Source: Sulfuricurvum sp. (lineage in GTDB: Bacteria; Campylobacterota; Campylobacteria; Campylobacterales; Sulfurimonadaceae). Taken from it: a stretch of 64,000 nucleotides of DNA. Within the stretch, counting starts at the first letter, position 1. The number at the start of each line of letters is the position of its first letter. Under the pieces are notes generated by a model. It searched no databases. It was not told where the DNA came from and saw only the letters and a list, made by a program, of their open reading frames with translations. Below are positions 9,216-18,217 of the stretch, one piece after another. The stretch covers positions 124,001 through 188,000 of the forward strand of contig NZ_JALNYS010000003.1 of NCBI RefSeq assembly GCF_023229695.1, read 5' to 3'. A program made the position numbers and the translations under genes.

Positions 9216-9917
9216 TTGGGACTTTTTTCTGAAATTGCTGAAGATTTTTCGAACGTTTATAAAAATGACCCCGCTATTAGCTCCCGCGTTGAATTGCTGT
9301 TCAACTATCCCGGGGTCTGGGCAATTTTTTGGTATCGTATCTCCAGCCGTCTTTACCGAAAAGGGTTTAGAGCTTTAGCCCGTACCCTGATGGGAATCAA
9401 TCAGATTATTACCAATATCGATATCCATCCGGGGGCCACTATCGGGCGCAGGGTCTTTATCGATCACGGCACCGGTGTTGTTATCGGACAAACCACCGTC
9501 ATTGAAGACGATGTCCTGATTTATCAGGGGGTTACCCTCGGAGGGGTCAGTCTCGTCCACGGCAAACGCCATCCCACGATTAAAAGCGGAGTCGTTATCG
9601 GAGCGGGGGCAAAAGTTCTCGGCAATATTACGATCGGTGCCAACTCAAAAGTGGGGGCCAATTCCGTCGTCGTACGGGAAGTTCCGCCGAACAGTACCGC
9701 CATCGGGATACCGGCCCACGTCATCCAAAAAGGGAGGGACAAAGATCCTTTCAGCCACAATAAACTCCCCGATATCAATAAAGAGATGTTTGAATATCTT
9801 CTTAAAAGGGTAGCCGTTCTGGAACACTATATGGTCCAGGACAACAAAGAGATTCTGGAACAGGATTTACAGCTGGAGAATATTTACGAATCCTTTATCA
9901 AAGCGATGAAACATTGA
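9216..9917 (+). CDS. cysE: Serine O-acetyltransferase CysE
   Basis: CysE acetylates serine with acetyl-CoA, giving O-acetylserine for cysteine synthesis. The 233-residue protein has the left-handed beta-helix built from hexapeptide repeats (IDIHPGATIGRRVFIDHGTGVVIG, GVTLGGVSL, GVVIGAGAKVLGNITIG). Catalytic His and Asp are in FIDHGTG. I start at TTG 9216, because AAGGAT at 9205-9210 is well spaced and the resulting MGLFSEIAEDF matches the N-terminus common in Campylobacterota. A long acidic C-terminal helix follows the catalytic domain. Its stop overlaps the next start by three bases. Confidence 0.94.
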   Translation: MGLFSEIAEDFSNVYKNDPAISSRVELLFNYPGVWAIFWYRISSRLYRKGFRALARTLMGINQIITNIDIHPGATIGRRVFIDHGTGVVIGQTTVIEDDVLIYQGVTLGGVSLVHGKRHPTIKSGVVIGAGAKVLGNITIGANSKVGANSVVVREVPPNSTAIGIPAHVIQKGRDKDPFSHNKLPDINKEMFEYLLKRVAVLEHYMVQDNKEILEQDLQLENIYESFIKAMKH

Positions 9918-10267
9918 TCGGGTTTTTCCGTTTCTCTTTTTTCACGGCATTTACTGCCGTCACGGCGCTTGCTTTTCTCCCCGATTATTCAGGACTCCCC
10001 CCTATCGTCTGTGTCAGTGATCTGATGAATCATACCCTTGCTTTTATGGTCTTGTACCTCCTTTTTACCCTCTCCTTCTGCTACACCGTTAAACAGAAGT
10101 TGGGAATCTTTTTCCTCTACGCCATCGGGATTGAAGCCGTTCAATATCTCTTGCCGACACGCTGTGCCTCTTTCGAGGATATCGCCGCCGACAGTGTCGG
10201 TATCCTCATCGCCTATTTTATCACCGTAAATCTCCCCCTATTCCGCCGCTTTGGCCCTTCTTGTTAA
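9914..10267 (+). CDS. VanZ-like membrane protein
   Basis: A 117-residue protein with about four hydrophobic segments. The pattern SDLMNHTLAFMVLYLL, then GIEAVQYLLPTRCASFEDIAADSVG fits the VanZ-like family (DKxxHFxAY ... ExxQ ... R.xSxxDxxAN). The family role is poorly known; VanZ itself is linked to teicoplanin resistance, but most members are of unknown function. It uses a TTG start overlapping the cysE stop and is the last gene of the operon. Confidence 0.7.
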   Translation: MIGFFRFSFFTAFTAVTALAFLPDYSGLPPIVCVSDLMNHTLAFMVLYLLFTLSFCYTVKQKLGIFFLYAIGIEAVQYLLPTRCASFEDIAADSVGILIAYFITVNLPLFRRFGPSC

Positions 10268-10327
10268 TGGGCTTTTAACCTGAAACGCTTTAGAATAGGG
10301 TAATTTACTACAGTTAATGAGCATAGC

Positions 10328-11695
10328 ATGAAATATTCACCGTTGAAAGGGGCCTTTCTCCTAAGCCTTTGCTCTGCCATTGCCCTGAACGCAGCGGTTT
10401 TAACCTCTTCCCAACTCCGTTTCGGCCTTTCAAAAAACAGTTTCCCCTCTACCCTTGCCGATTTTGCTTCGCAGCGCTCCGAGGATGACGAATTGTGGTA
10501 TTGGCTTAATCTGGCCCGCCTTCAACAAGCCAACGGCGATTTCAACCTCTCGATTCAATCGTTTGAAAAGGGGTATGCCATTTTAGACGAATACGAGAAC
10601 CGGGCTACCGTAAGCCTCCGCAATCTCTCCTCTTTCGTAGGCTCAGCGCTCCTCACCAAAGGATCGGAATCTTATTACGGCAAAGGGTATGAGCGGACAC
10701 TGATGCACACCCTCAATGCCCTGAATTACATTATGAGCGGTGATTTTGAAGGGGCCGCCGTCGAAATGCGAAGAATGGAGCAGCGGCAGGAGTTTTGGCT
10801 CAAAGAGAGCGAAGAGAAAATCAAAAAAGCCGCCGAAGAGAAAGAAAAAGCCAAACGGCAGGGAAATGAGATCCCCTCAATTCCCCAAGGCTATTCGATG
10901 GCCGCACTCCTCGAAGACAGCGATGTGCGTGAGATGGCCAACAATTATCAGGACCCTTTTTCCTACACCCTCAGCAGTATTATTCTCGATATTTCAGGGC
11001 AATCGGCGGCATCCGGAAACTCAGCCGAAATCAGCCTGAAAAGGGCGTTAGCCCTCAATCCGAACGTCACCAAAGCATTTGTCAAATCCCCTCAGGGTTC
11101 CCCGGCCTCCGTGACCAAACAAAGTACTAAGATGAACGTTACCGTCATCGTACTCGCGGGAGAGGCCCCCTCGTTGAAGATCGAAAAAATCCGTTTTCCG
11201 ATCTATTACGCTTCCGAATACACCAGCATCGATTTACCCTCCTACACCCCCCCTGTAAATGATATCAACGGAGTCACCATTATGAGCAACAAAATGCGGC
11301 TGCACCCCCCCAGACTCCTAAATACCGATATCATGGCCTACAGAACCCTGAAAGATGAACTCCCCGGCGAATTGGCCAAAGCGGTCGTTCGGGCAACGAC
11401 CAAAGCGATCACTGCCAAGCAGGCAAGTGACCATTTTGGAAATTTAGGGGGATTTGTGGCATCATTAGTCATGGATGCCGGGAGTTCACTCGTCGATGCC
11501 GGCTACCGAAATTGGGAAGTGTTGCCAAATTCAGGATATATTATGCAATTTGAAACCAAAAAGGGGGGGATACTCTCCCTCTCGATGAACGGTCACGAAG
11601 AGTCCCTTACCCTCCCCGCCGATAAAAAAGGGGCAGTGGTTCTTGTCTCTTACCTAACACCCGATAATATAAGGATTGATCATGTCGCCTATTAA
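10328..11695 (+). CDS. COG3014-like secreted protein of the LpoB/YcfL module
   Basis: A 455-residue exported protein of unknown biochemical role. It has a clear signal peptide (MKYSPLKGAFLLSLCSAIALNAA), a TPR-like helical first half (LWYWLNLARLQQANGDFNLSIQSFEKGY and following), a charged coiled-coil stretch near residues 155-180 (EEKIKKAAEEKEKAKRQ) and a beta-rich C-terminal half. The next two genes are a YcfL-like lipoprotein and LpoB. That gene set is known in gammaproteobacteria as an uncharacterised COG3014 protein with YcfL and LpoB, so the assignment rests on both sequence style and context. Its 3' end overlaps the next gene by 14 bases. Confidence 0.7.
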   Translation: MKYSPLKGAFLLSLCSAIALNAAVLTSSQLRFGLSKNSFPSTLADFASQRSEDDELWYWLNLARLQQANGDFNLSIQSFEKGYAILDEYENRATVSLRNLSSFVGSALLTKGSESYYGKGYERTLMHTLNALNYIMSGDFEGAAVEMRRMEQRQEFWLKESEEKIKKAAEEKEKAKRQGNEIPSIPQGYSMAALLEDSDVREMANNYQDPFSYTLSSIILDISGQSAASGNSAEISLKRALALNPNVTKAFVKSPQGSPASVTKQSTKMNVTVIVLAGEAPSLKIEKIRFPIYYASEYTSIDLPSYTPPVNDINGVTIMSNKMRLHPPRLLNTDIMAYRTLKDELPGELAKAVVRATTKAITAKQASDHFGNLGGFVASLVMDAGSSLVDAGYRNWEVLPNSGYIMQFETKKGGILSLSMNGHEESLTLPADKKGAVVLVSYLTPDNIRIDHVAY

Positions 11696-12050
11696 AACTC
11701 TACTTGCCGCCGTCACTGCGGGGGCCCTTGCAACTGCACTTTTTACAGGATGTTCCGCCAATAAAGTGAGCATCATCGGAGACAAACGTGTTGAAATTAT
11801 CAAGCATAAAAGTATCACCGATGGAAAGTTTCTCAAACTGGTCGCGGAACTCAAAAATGACGACAGCGACGAAACCGAAGGGTTTGTCTACCGCGTCAAA
11901 TGGTTTGACGACAACGGAATCCTCAAAGATACGACCTCTTGGAAACCGATCGTAATCCATAAAAATCAACGCGTTCAGATTGTCGAAATGTCCAATCTTA
12001 CCGATGTCACCAGCTACGAAATTGAAGTCTCCGTGCCGGAAAAACTCTAA
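11682..12050 (+). CDS. YcfL-like (DUF1425) lipoprotein
   Basis: A 122-residue lipoprotein: a short basic start, a hydrophobic stretch and a lipobox ending LFTGC (Cys at about residue 24). The mature part has the DUF1425 pattern of a small beta-sandwich, with VAELKNDDSDETEGFVYRVKWFDDNG as the best conserved region. ATG 11682 is used, six bases after AAGGA at 11671-11675. The exact function is unknown; E. coli ycfL lies beside lpoB, and the same order is kept here. Confidence 0.75.
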   Translation: MSPIKTLLAAVTAGALATALFTGCSANKVSIIGDKRVEIIKHKSITDGKFLKLVAELKNDDSDETEGFVYRVKWFDDNGILKDTTSWKPIVIHKNQRVQIVEMSNLTDVTSYEIEVSVPEKL

Positions 12051-12063
12051 CAAGGAAATATTG

Positions 12064-12684
12064 ATGAAAATGATGACAAAAACCTCCCTTTTCTTAGCCG
12101 TGGGCGCAACGGCACTTTTAATGAACGGATGTGCAAAACCCGGCGGAGCCGGGATGGTCGGATACGATTCGACCGTCAAATACGGCGATGCCAAAGCAAC
12201 CGAAACCGTCACGGCAGACTTTGGTTCCACCGATTTGCAGTCAACCGCCGAAGCGATGACCCAATCGCTGTTGGAATCGCGCTATATTATCAAAGCGCAG
12301 CAACCTCCGAAAGTGCGTCTGCGTACGGTCAACAATCTGACCTATGAGCACATCGACACCAAAGCGATTACCGATAAAATCCGTATCAAACTCCTCAAAT
12401 CGGGACAGGTACGATTTTTAGCGGACAAAGCCAATCTGGGGGAAGTGAGCGACGAGAGAGATTTGACGACCACCGCGACGACCAAAGCCGATCTCAAATC
12501 GATGACCGACAGTGACTATATTATTACCGGAAATGTCCGATCGATCAAAAAAGCCAACGATACCGTCAAAGATGTCTATTACAATATCTCGTTGGAGCTG
12601 GTCGATCCCCAAAGCGGAGAGATCTTATGGGCCGATGAGAAAGAGATTCGCAAGGTTACCTCGAAATCTTCCGTAGGTTGGTAA
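12064..12684 (+). CDS. lpoB: Penicillin-binding protein activator LpoB
   Basis: LpoB is an outer-membrane lipoprotein that activates the peptidoglycan synthase PBP1b in E. coli. The 206-residue protein has a lipoprotein signal (LLMNGC, Cys about residue 23), a short linker, and the LpoB/CsgG-like domain: STDLQSTAEAMTQSLLESRYI, then RLRTVNNLTYEHIDTKAITDKIRIKLLKSGQVRFL, DYIITGNVRSI and ISLELVDPQSGEILWADEKEIRK. I start at ATG 12064, eight bases after AAGGA. The linker is much shorter than in E. coli LpoB. No PBP1b gene is in the window, so the partner must be elsewhere. Confidence 0.85.
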   Translation: MKMMTKTSLFLAVGATALLMNGCAKPGGAGMVGYDSTVKYGDAKATETVTADFGSTDLQSTAEAMTQSLLESRYIIKAQQPPKVRLRTVNNLTYEHIDTKAITDKIRIKLLKSGQVRFLADKANLGEVSDERDLTTTATTKADLKSMTDSDYIITGNVRSIKKANDTVKDVYYNISLELVDPQSGEILWADEKEIRKVTSKSSVGW

Positions 12685-12686
12685 AA

Positions 12687-13394
12687 ATGAGACTCCCTTC
12701 TCTGGCAGCCGCCCTTTTGACGTTTTCGTATGTGGCCCTTTGGGCCTCCCCTATTCCTGAGGGAAAAACGGTAGAGGTAGCCCCTCTCACATACCATTAT
12801 ACGGTAGTTCAACATTTTGAAAACAGCGTACATGAATCGTCCCATCCCCTCAGTGACACCCCTGCGAAGGATCAAAACAGCTCCAATGAGTTGAATGCCG
12901 GCAAATTTACCTATTTCACCCACACCCTCAAGGATCGCGAAGAGAAATCCTCACGCTACCAAGACACCCTCATCGTCGAGAAAACGATGCAATCAGATAA
13001 GATGACCTCCGTTATCGAAACCGCGCTCAGCCATGCAGGGGTCCCTATGGGCACATCGGGAGAGTACCTCCTTACCGGATCGATCAAAGCGATGCGGACC
13101 GATAAACCCCGCCGTATACCCGATGGAACCGACACCCGTTTTTCGGTCGAATCCACCACGTCGCTTTACCTTCAGATTACCGATAAAAATTCGGGAAAAA
13201 CCATTTTCGCCGACACCTTTACGGGGATCGGTAAACGTGATTTCCACCGATCCGATCCGATTCCGGTCGACAAAAGCGTTGACCTCTCGGTTCAGGATCT
13301 GAGTGCGCAAATTACCAAAGCCTTTGGCGGGGAGAAAAAATCCAAAGAGAGCGTCGATTACCGAGATTCTCCCGGCAAACGGCTGATTGACTAG
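12687..13394 (+). CDS. Secreted protein of unknown function next to lpoB
   Basis: A 235-residue protein with a signal peptide (MRLPSLAAALLTFSYVALWASP). The C-terminal half resembles the LpoB domain in outline (TSVIETALSHAGV, GEYLLTGSIKAM, TSLYLQITDKNSGKTIFADTFTGIGKR), suggesting a divergent paralogue of its neighbour. It starts two bases after the lpoB stop, so it is almost certainly in the same transcript. I do not recognise a named family. Confidence 0.65.
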   Translation: MRLPSLAAALLTFSYVALWASPIPEGKTVEVAPLTYHYTVVQHFENSVHESSHPLSDTPAKDQNSSNELNAGKFTYFTHTLKDREEKSSRYQDTLIVEKTMQSDKMTSVIETALSHAGVPMGTSGEYLLTGSIKAMRTDKPRRIPDGTDTRFSVESTTSLYLQITDKNSGKTIFADTFTGIGKRDFHRSDPIPVDKSVDLSVQDLSAQITKAFGGEKKSKESVDYRDSPGKRLID

Positions 13395-13404
13395 ATGTGA
13401 CCTT

Positions 13405-13520
13405 GTTCTGCAAGAACTCTTCTGCCTCGAAGAGGCAAGCTTTAGTGCCATAGCAGCTAGCGTAGTGCTTTGAGCGTTGCTCAAAGCACGTTTAAAAGAG
13501 AGTTCTGAAAGAACTCTAAA
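13405..13520 (+). repeat. Second palindromic repeat family, copy 1
   Basis: Three hairpins in series: TGCCTC/GAGGCA, TGCTTTGAGC/GCTCAAAGCA, and AGAGTTC/GAACTCT. Between the first two lie the bases TTTAGTGCCATAGCAGCTAGCG. A diverged inverted copy occurs at 36422-36513. It fills most of the gap between the LpoB module and the glycine-zipper gene. The last hairpin lacks a T-run, so terminator function is not clear. Confidence 0.8.
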
Positions 13521-13531
13521 AGGGGGTCAAA

Positions 13532-13933
13532 ATGAAATATTTTCTATACGTATGCGGGCTCTTTGCCCTTGCCGGTACGACCGTGCAGGGGGAGTATCTG
13601 CTGGGACAGGGGAACCATATTTTTGTCGACGGAAAAGAGTATGTGCCGCTCAGCGATGAGCCGATGGAGAGTGTCCAATCCCCTTCCGACCAGACCCCCT
13701 CCGAAGTGTGCTGGTATGAGCGAGTCCCCCTCCCTCCCGAAACCGATGTCAATGTCGGCGGTGCAATCGTCGGCGGGGTCATCGGCGGCGTCCTCGGGCA
13801 CCAGATCGGGGGTGGAAGCGGAAAAACGGCGGCGACCATCGCCGGAGCCGCCATCGGGACGGCTATCGGCGCAAAGCCGACAGAGTCAGCACCCCGTTAT
13901 CAATTAATCCGCAGATGCAACACAGTGCGCTGA
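13532..13933 (+). CDS. Glycine-zipper surface protein
   Basis: A 133-residue protein with a signal-peptide-like start (MKYFLYVCGLFALAGTTVQG). Residues 78-113 form a glycine zipper (GGAIVGGVIGGVLGHQIGGG, then GAAIGTAIGA) of the type seen in the Rickettsia 17-kDa antigen and SlyB families, which inserts in the outer membrane. Four cysteines are present (about 8, 60, 128 and one in the signal). A strong Shine-Dalgarno AAGGGGG lies just upstream. It is convergent with ribB, with 24 bases between stops. Confidence 0.75.
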   Translation: MKYFLYVCGLFALAGTTVQGEYLLGQGNHIFVDGKEYVPLSDEPMESVQSPSDQTPSEVCWYERVPLPPETDVNVGGAIVGGVIGGVLGHQIGGGSGKTAATIAGAAIGTAIGAKPTESAPRYQLIRRCNTVR

Positions 13934-13957
13934 TTTATCCTCCGCCGGTGTCCGCCA

Positions 13958-14995
13958 TCACCCTTTAATCGGATCAATAATCTCTACCACATCGAGTCCA
14001 AACCCGCCAAGCCCGGCGAAATCGGCGGTTTTGGTATCGGTGATGAGACGCATGTGGCGAACCCCGAGTGCTTTTAGGATCTGTGCGCCGATCCCGTACT
14101 CTCTCATGTTGCCGTGCTGATGATGAGGCTTGTCGATAAAGAGCAAAACACCGCTGTTGTGCTTGAGATAGTGTATCGAATCGATCAGCTGAGCATAGCG
14201 GCTCTGATTCAGCAGAAGCTCGATATCGGGAACGATATTATGCACTTTGACGTTCGCCGTTTCACCCGCTTTATAAAAGATAATGGCCGTATGGCGATTC
14301 TCCTGATGATCCAGAAACACATATTGTTTCACCTGCACCCCGAAAAAATCGATCTCCTCTTCCGACACGGCCCGTACCAGCATCTCGTTAGCAAGACGAA
14401 ATTCGACGATATCGGAGATGTAAACGGTCTTAAGATTGTGTTTTGCCGCAAAAATATCGAGATCGTCACGACGGGCCATACTCCCGTCCTCTTTCATAAT
14501 TTCACAGATAACCGCCGACTCCGCCAATCCGGAGAGACGGCACAAATCAACAGACCCTTCCGTATGTCCGATGCGGACCAGAGTCCCCCCCTCTTTGGCA
14601 ATCAGCGGAAAAATATGCCCCGGTGCTACGAGTTCGGAAGGCTGAGAAAGAGGATTTGCCAGGATTTTAATCGTCATGTCCCGTTCATGGGTCGAAATAC
14701 CGGTTGTCGCCGCCGTCGCATCAACGGAGACGGTAAATGCCGTCTCGTGCATCGAGGTATTGGAGCGCACCATCGGTTCCAAACTCAATCGTTTCGCTAT
14801 CTGAGGATTAATCGCGACGCAAATCAGCCCTTTGGCATGTGTTGCCATAAAATTAACGTGTTCCGGAGTCGAAAAAACCGAAGCGTATACCAAATCGCCC
14901 TCATTCTCACGGTCTTCATCATCGACCATGATCACCATTCGCCCTTTTTTAAACTCTTCAATCGCTTCCAATACTCTTTGCGTTGCTGACATCAT
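13958..14995 (-). CDS. ribB: 3,4-dihydroxy-2-butanone 4-phosphate synthase with degenerate GTP cyclohydrolase II domain
   Basis: RibB converts ribulose 5-phosphate to the four-carbon precursor of riboflavin. Residues 1-205 are a complete DHBP synthase: VIMVDDEDRENEGDLVYA (acidic metal-binding loop), HERDMTIKIL, and GHTEGSVDLCRLSGL. The C-terminal part (about 210-345) follows the GTP cyclohydrolase II fold but has no CxxG(x)nCxC zinc site and ends LGGFGLDVVEIIDPIKG. That half is therefore unlikely to be catalytic. The same arrangement is known in Helicobacter and Campylobacter. The start ATG is preceded by AGGTGAAG; a second ATG follows directly. Confidence 0.93.
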   Translation of the reverse strand: MMSATQRVLEAIEEFKKGRMVIMVDDEDRENEGDLVYASVFSTPEHVNFMATHAKGLICVAINPQIAKRLSLEPMVRSNTSMHETAFTVSVDATAATTGISTHERDMTIKILANPLSQPSELVAPGHIFPLIAKEGGTLVRIGHTEGSVDLCRLSGLAESAVICEIMKEDGSMARRDDLDIFAAKHNLKTVYISDIVEFRLANEMLVRAVSEEEIDFFGVQVKQYVFLDHQENRHTAIIFYKAGETANVKVHNIVPDIELLLNQSRYAQLIDSIHYLKHNSGVLLFIDKPHHQHGNMREYGIGAQILKALGVRHMRLITDTKTADFAGLGGFGLDVVEIIDPIKG

Positions 14996-15099
14996 TCACT
15001 CTTCACCTAATTATTTCTTTTTTATTATAGAATAAATGGGCTAAAACTATGCTCTCGTAGTAGAAATGGGCTTATTTTCAAAGTTCTTTTCATTATCTC

Positions 15100-15128
15100 T
15101 TGACAAATAGGTGAAAAATGACTATAAT
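15100..15128 (+). promoter_or_regulatory. Sigma-70 promoter of the tRNA-Gln gene
   Basis: A perfect consensus pair: TTGACA at 15100-15105, 17 bases, then TATAAT at 15123-15128. The tRNA-Gln gene begins 23 bases after the -10 box. Confidence 0.9.
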
Positions 15129-15150
15129 TTCGGCCTCTTAACGAGAACGT

Positions 15151-15225
15151 TGGGGTGTCGCCAAGCGGTAAGGCAACTGGTTTTGGTCCAGTCATTCGGG
15201 GGTTCGAATCCCTCCTCCCCATCCA
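15151..15225 (+). tRNA. tRNA-Gln (TTG)
   Basis: A cloverleaf of 75 bases. Acceptor stem TGGGGTG/CTCCCCA has one T-T mismatch at the sixth pair. The anticodon loop is TTTTGGT with stem ACTGG/CCAGT, giving anticodon TTG. The T arm is GGGGG-TTCGAAT-CCCTC, and CCA is encoded. Confidence 0.95.
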
Positions 15226-15234
15226 CTTTTATAC

Positions 15235-15311
<77 letters not shown>

Positions 15312-15369
15312 AACTAGACATAAACATTTCTTCTTTCAATTTAAAGAAATTATAACACCCTTTTCATAC

Positions 15370-15446
<77 letters not shown>

Positions 15447-15495
15447 AACCTTATTATCACTTCAATCTTTCATATCATCCAAAACTTTACGACGA

Positions 15496-16737
15496 TTACA
15501 ACTCCCCCCTAAACGCTTTATCCAAAATAGACGATTTCAACTCTTTGAGACTCTCCATTTTTTCTTTCTGAATCGATTTAACTTTTTCCATTTTTTCGGA
15601 TACAGAATCTAAATAGTCTACGACTTTTTGTTGGATTTGAAGTGGGGGTAATGGGACAATGAAGCTTTCTATCATACTTTTAGTTATAGCTTCTCTTGTT
15701 GCCCCACCTGATGAGCTAAATAATAAATCAGATTTAATTGAAGGGCTTATCAAATAATAATGTAAAAACTTTGGTAACATATCGTTTTTTAATCTAATTA
15801 TTGAGACGTGTTGATTGACTCTAGCAGGCAAAATTGATTCATCAACGATGCAACATCTTGCGACAGAAGCTCCAGTAATATTCAATAAAACATCATTTGC
15901 TTCGACCGTTACATTACTCAATTTTTTAGCTTGAGTATCATCTATAAAAGCAAGATTTTTGAATCTAAAACCGTAATCGTGGACATTCATACTTCTAATT
16001 AAACTTATGCCTTCTGTTTTATAAGCTTTTTGTCCTCCAGATGGAGTTGCACCACTTCCTATTTTGCTGGTAATATCTTTTAATAATACATTCTTCTCCC
16101 ACTTCTCGTCATCCCGAACTTGATTCGGGATCCATTGGTTAATTGTGGATTCCGTGTCAAGCACGGAATGACGGTCGAAAACCTCATTTAAAACACTCCC
16201 CATAAAAGCATCCGCTTCATCCATATTTTTTTGATGAAGTTCGATGGATTTATCGATTTTGGCAAAAAGTAAATCGAGTTTTGAAACGATTCGTTGTTGC
16301 TCTGAGAGTGATGGAAGTAACATTTCATATTCTTCTAAAGCTTCTTTATTTATTCCGCTTTGACCAGCCGACCTTTGAGATAATCCAATAATATAATTTT
16401 GTATTGAAGGATTTTGTAAAAATCTAAATAAATATTCACTTGATAATTCATCTATTTTTGGTTTGGCTTTCATCAAAGCAACGTTATAAGCACCTTCAAT
16501 ACCTCGAAGAATTTGAAACACTGGTGGTCCATATCTACCAATCATAATCTCATCTTTAGTACAAAACTTTTTTGTACTATCTTCTGGAATATAAACAATA
16601 TAATTATCAGATTTGTAATCTCTTATTTGTATCAATCTTACATAGCCATCTTTCTTAATTTCTGAGAAAGTAGATTTTGGTGGTTGTGAACCACCGATAA
16701 AATCAATTAAATTTGTAAGTTTATATAACTCACTCAT
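15496..16737 (-). CDS. hsdS: Type I restriction-modification specificity subunit HsdS
   Basis: HsdS chooses the DNA target for the HsdM/HsdR complex. The 413-residue protein has two target-recognition domains. Each ends in the usual helical spacer: LLPSLSEQQRIVSKLDLLFAKIDKSIEL near residue 150, and PLPPLQIQQKVVDYLDSVSEKMEKV near residue 360. Between them, about residues 187-210, is an in-frame palindromic repeat (RHSVLDTES, then PNQVRDDE). I start at ATG 16737, which overlaps the end of hsdM by eight bases (ATGAGTGA); a TTG at 16752 is less likely. It is the last gene of the operon. Confidence 0.93.
   Translation of the reverse strand: MSELYKLTNLIDFIGGSQPPKSTFSEIKKDGYVRLIQIRDYKSDNYIVYIPEDSTKKFCTKDEIMIGRYGPPVFQILRGIEGAYNVALMKAKPKIDELSSEYLFRFLQNPSIQNYIIGLSQRSAGQSGINKEALEEYEMLLPSLSEQQRIVSKLDLLFAKIDKSIELHQKNMDEADAFMGSVLNEVFDRHSVLDTESTINQWIPNQVRDDEKWEKNVLLKDITSKIGSGATPSGGQKAYKTEGISLIRSMNVHDYGFRFKNLAFIDDTQAKKLSNVTVEANDVLLNITGASVARCCIVDESILPARVNQHVSIIRLKNDMLPKFLHYYLISPSIKSDLLFSSSGGATREAITKSMIESFIVPLPPLQIQQKVVDYLDSVSEKMEKVKSIQKEKMESLKELKSSILDKAFRGEL
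16106..16175 (-). repeat. Palindromic element inside hsdS
   Basis: Two hairpins, ATCCCGAA/TTCGGGAT with loop CTTGA and ATTCCGTG/CACGGAAT with loop TCAAG, are read in frame as protein (SVLDTES and NQVRDDE). They are close relatives of the hairpins in the 127-bp element and of the element inside hsdR at 20331-20415, but in the opposite order relative to the gene. Confidence 0.88.
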
Positions 16738-18217
16738 TGATATCTTTCCCAATCAATATTGCTTCGATTTCATTCATCAAATCATTAATTTCTTCATTGT
16801 TTAGTTTGATATTTTCTACAAGTTCGATGGGTGATTTATGCTCTATTGCTTCGTTTCGATTGGGATTTTTTGCCGATATGTCAAAATCTTTGATGTCGTT
16901 GATATTTACTATCCAACTATTCTCCGTGATGGTTCTATCTTTCCATACGGATAAAAATTCCGAGAAATGATCGTAGGTAATCGGTTTGTTCTTGGTGAGT
17001 TTCGAAGTTGGATTGACTTCGTAATAAAATATATCCGATGTCGATCCGTTTCTATCGAAAAAGATGACATTCGTTTTAACGCCACTGTACGGCAAAAACA
17101 CCCCTGATGGCAAACTAAGTATTGTATGAACATTAAAACGCTCTAACAGCTCTTGCTTAACCGCTTGGAACGCATTATTGGTTTGAAATAATACACCCTC
17201 TGGGATTACCACCCCACATCGTCCATTTACTTTCAAACTGTTCATCATGTGTTGAAGAAAAAGTAGCTCGGTCGCATTTGATTTGATGGGGAAGTTTTGT
17301 TGGATTTGCTCTTTTTCTTTTCCACCAAATGGAGGATTTGCTAGGATAATATCGTAACGATCTTTTTCCTCTAGCCCTCGGATATCTTTGGTCAGAGTAT
17401 TGGTCTTGTAGATATTCGGGGATTCGATACCATGTAAAATCATATTCATTACACCCATCACATAGGACAATGGTGTTTTCTCATTTCCGAAAAATGTATC
17501 TTCGCTCAAAAACTTCAACTGATTGACGGATATATCACGTTGTTTGTTCTCTTTTGCGTCTATGTAGCGGATATGGTTGTAGGCTTCGATCAAGAATCCA
17601 CAACTCCCCACTGCGGGATCATAGATCGTTTGCCCGACTTGTGGATCAACTACATCTGTCATTACCTTGATAAGTGGGCGTGGAGTATAAAACTCCCCAC
17701 TGTTTCCACCATCACTTCCCATATCTTTGAGGAGTTTTTCATAAATGATTGAGAGTTGAAAAAGATCGGATTGGTTATGAAAATCCAACTCATCGATAAT
17801 ATCCAATATCTCTCTGATCGTATGCCCATTTGCGATACGGTTATCTAGGTATTCGAATATAGCACCAATCTTATATTTGATCGATTTTGGATCTTCTGTA
17901 ATCGATTTAAACCCTTTTAGATACGGGAATAGCTCTTTGTTTACAAAGTCCAGTAGATCAGCTCCACTTTTGGCATTGATGAGATCGATTTTTCCATTGA
18001 CTTTCGGAACTGCCCAATTGCTCCATTTGAATTTATCATCTAAAATAGTGTTGTAGTCTTTACCAATCAGTAATGCTTCATCTGCTTTTGAGTCTTCGAG
18101 ATCATTGAGAAATTTTAGAAATAATATCCAACTGATTTGCTCTGTATAGTGCATCGCACCGCTAATACCGTCATCACGTCTTAGGATGTCAGTTATTCTG
18201 TTTATTTTTGATTCCAA
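16730..18217 (-). CDS. hsdM: Type I restriction-modification methyltransferase subunit HsdM
   Basis: An N6-adenine DNA methyltransferase of 495 residues. An N-terminal HsdM helical domain (residues 5-135) leads into the catalytic domain. The AdoMet site is at YDPAVGSCGFLIEA and the catalytic NPPF at ILANPPFGGKEKE (about residue 295). GEFYTPRPLIKVM precedes the AdoMet motif, as is normal. The start is TTG 18217, directly after the TAA of the SIR2 gene, with CAGGAA just upstream inside that gene. It overlaps hsdS by eight bases at the other end, so hsdM and hsdS would be made in step. Confidence 0.95.
   Translation of the reverse strand: MESKINRITDILRRDDGISGAMHYTEQISWILFLKFLNDLEDSKADEALLIGKDYNTILDDKFKWSNWAVPKVNGKIDLINAKSGADLLDFVNKELFPYLKGFKSITEDPKSIKYKIGAIFEYLDNRIANGHTIREILDIIDELDFHNQSDLFQLSIIYEKLLKDMGSDGGNSGEFYTPRPLIKVMTDVVDPQVGQTIYDPAVGSCGFLIEAYNHIRYIDAKENKQRDISVNQLKFLSEDTFFGNEKTPLSYVMGVMNMILHGIESPNIYKTNTLTKDIRGLEEKDRYDIILANPPFGGKEKEQIQQNFPIKSNATELLFLQHMMNSLKVNGRCGVVIPEGVLFQTNNAFQAVKQELLERFNVHTILSLPSGVFLPYSGVKTNVIFFDRNGSTSDIFYYEVNPTSKLTKNKPITYDHFSEFLSVWKDRTITENSWIVNINDIKDFDISAKNPNRNEAIEHKSPIELVENIKLNNEEINDLMNEIEAILIGKDINE

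Noticed and set aside
14996..15099. FMN riboswitch upstream of ribB
   Set aside because: The leader is short and A+T-rich and lacks the conserved multi-helix core of an RFN element.
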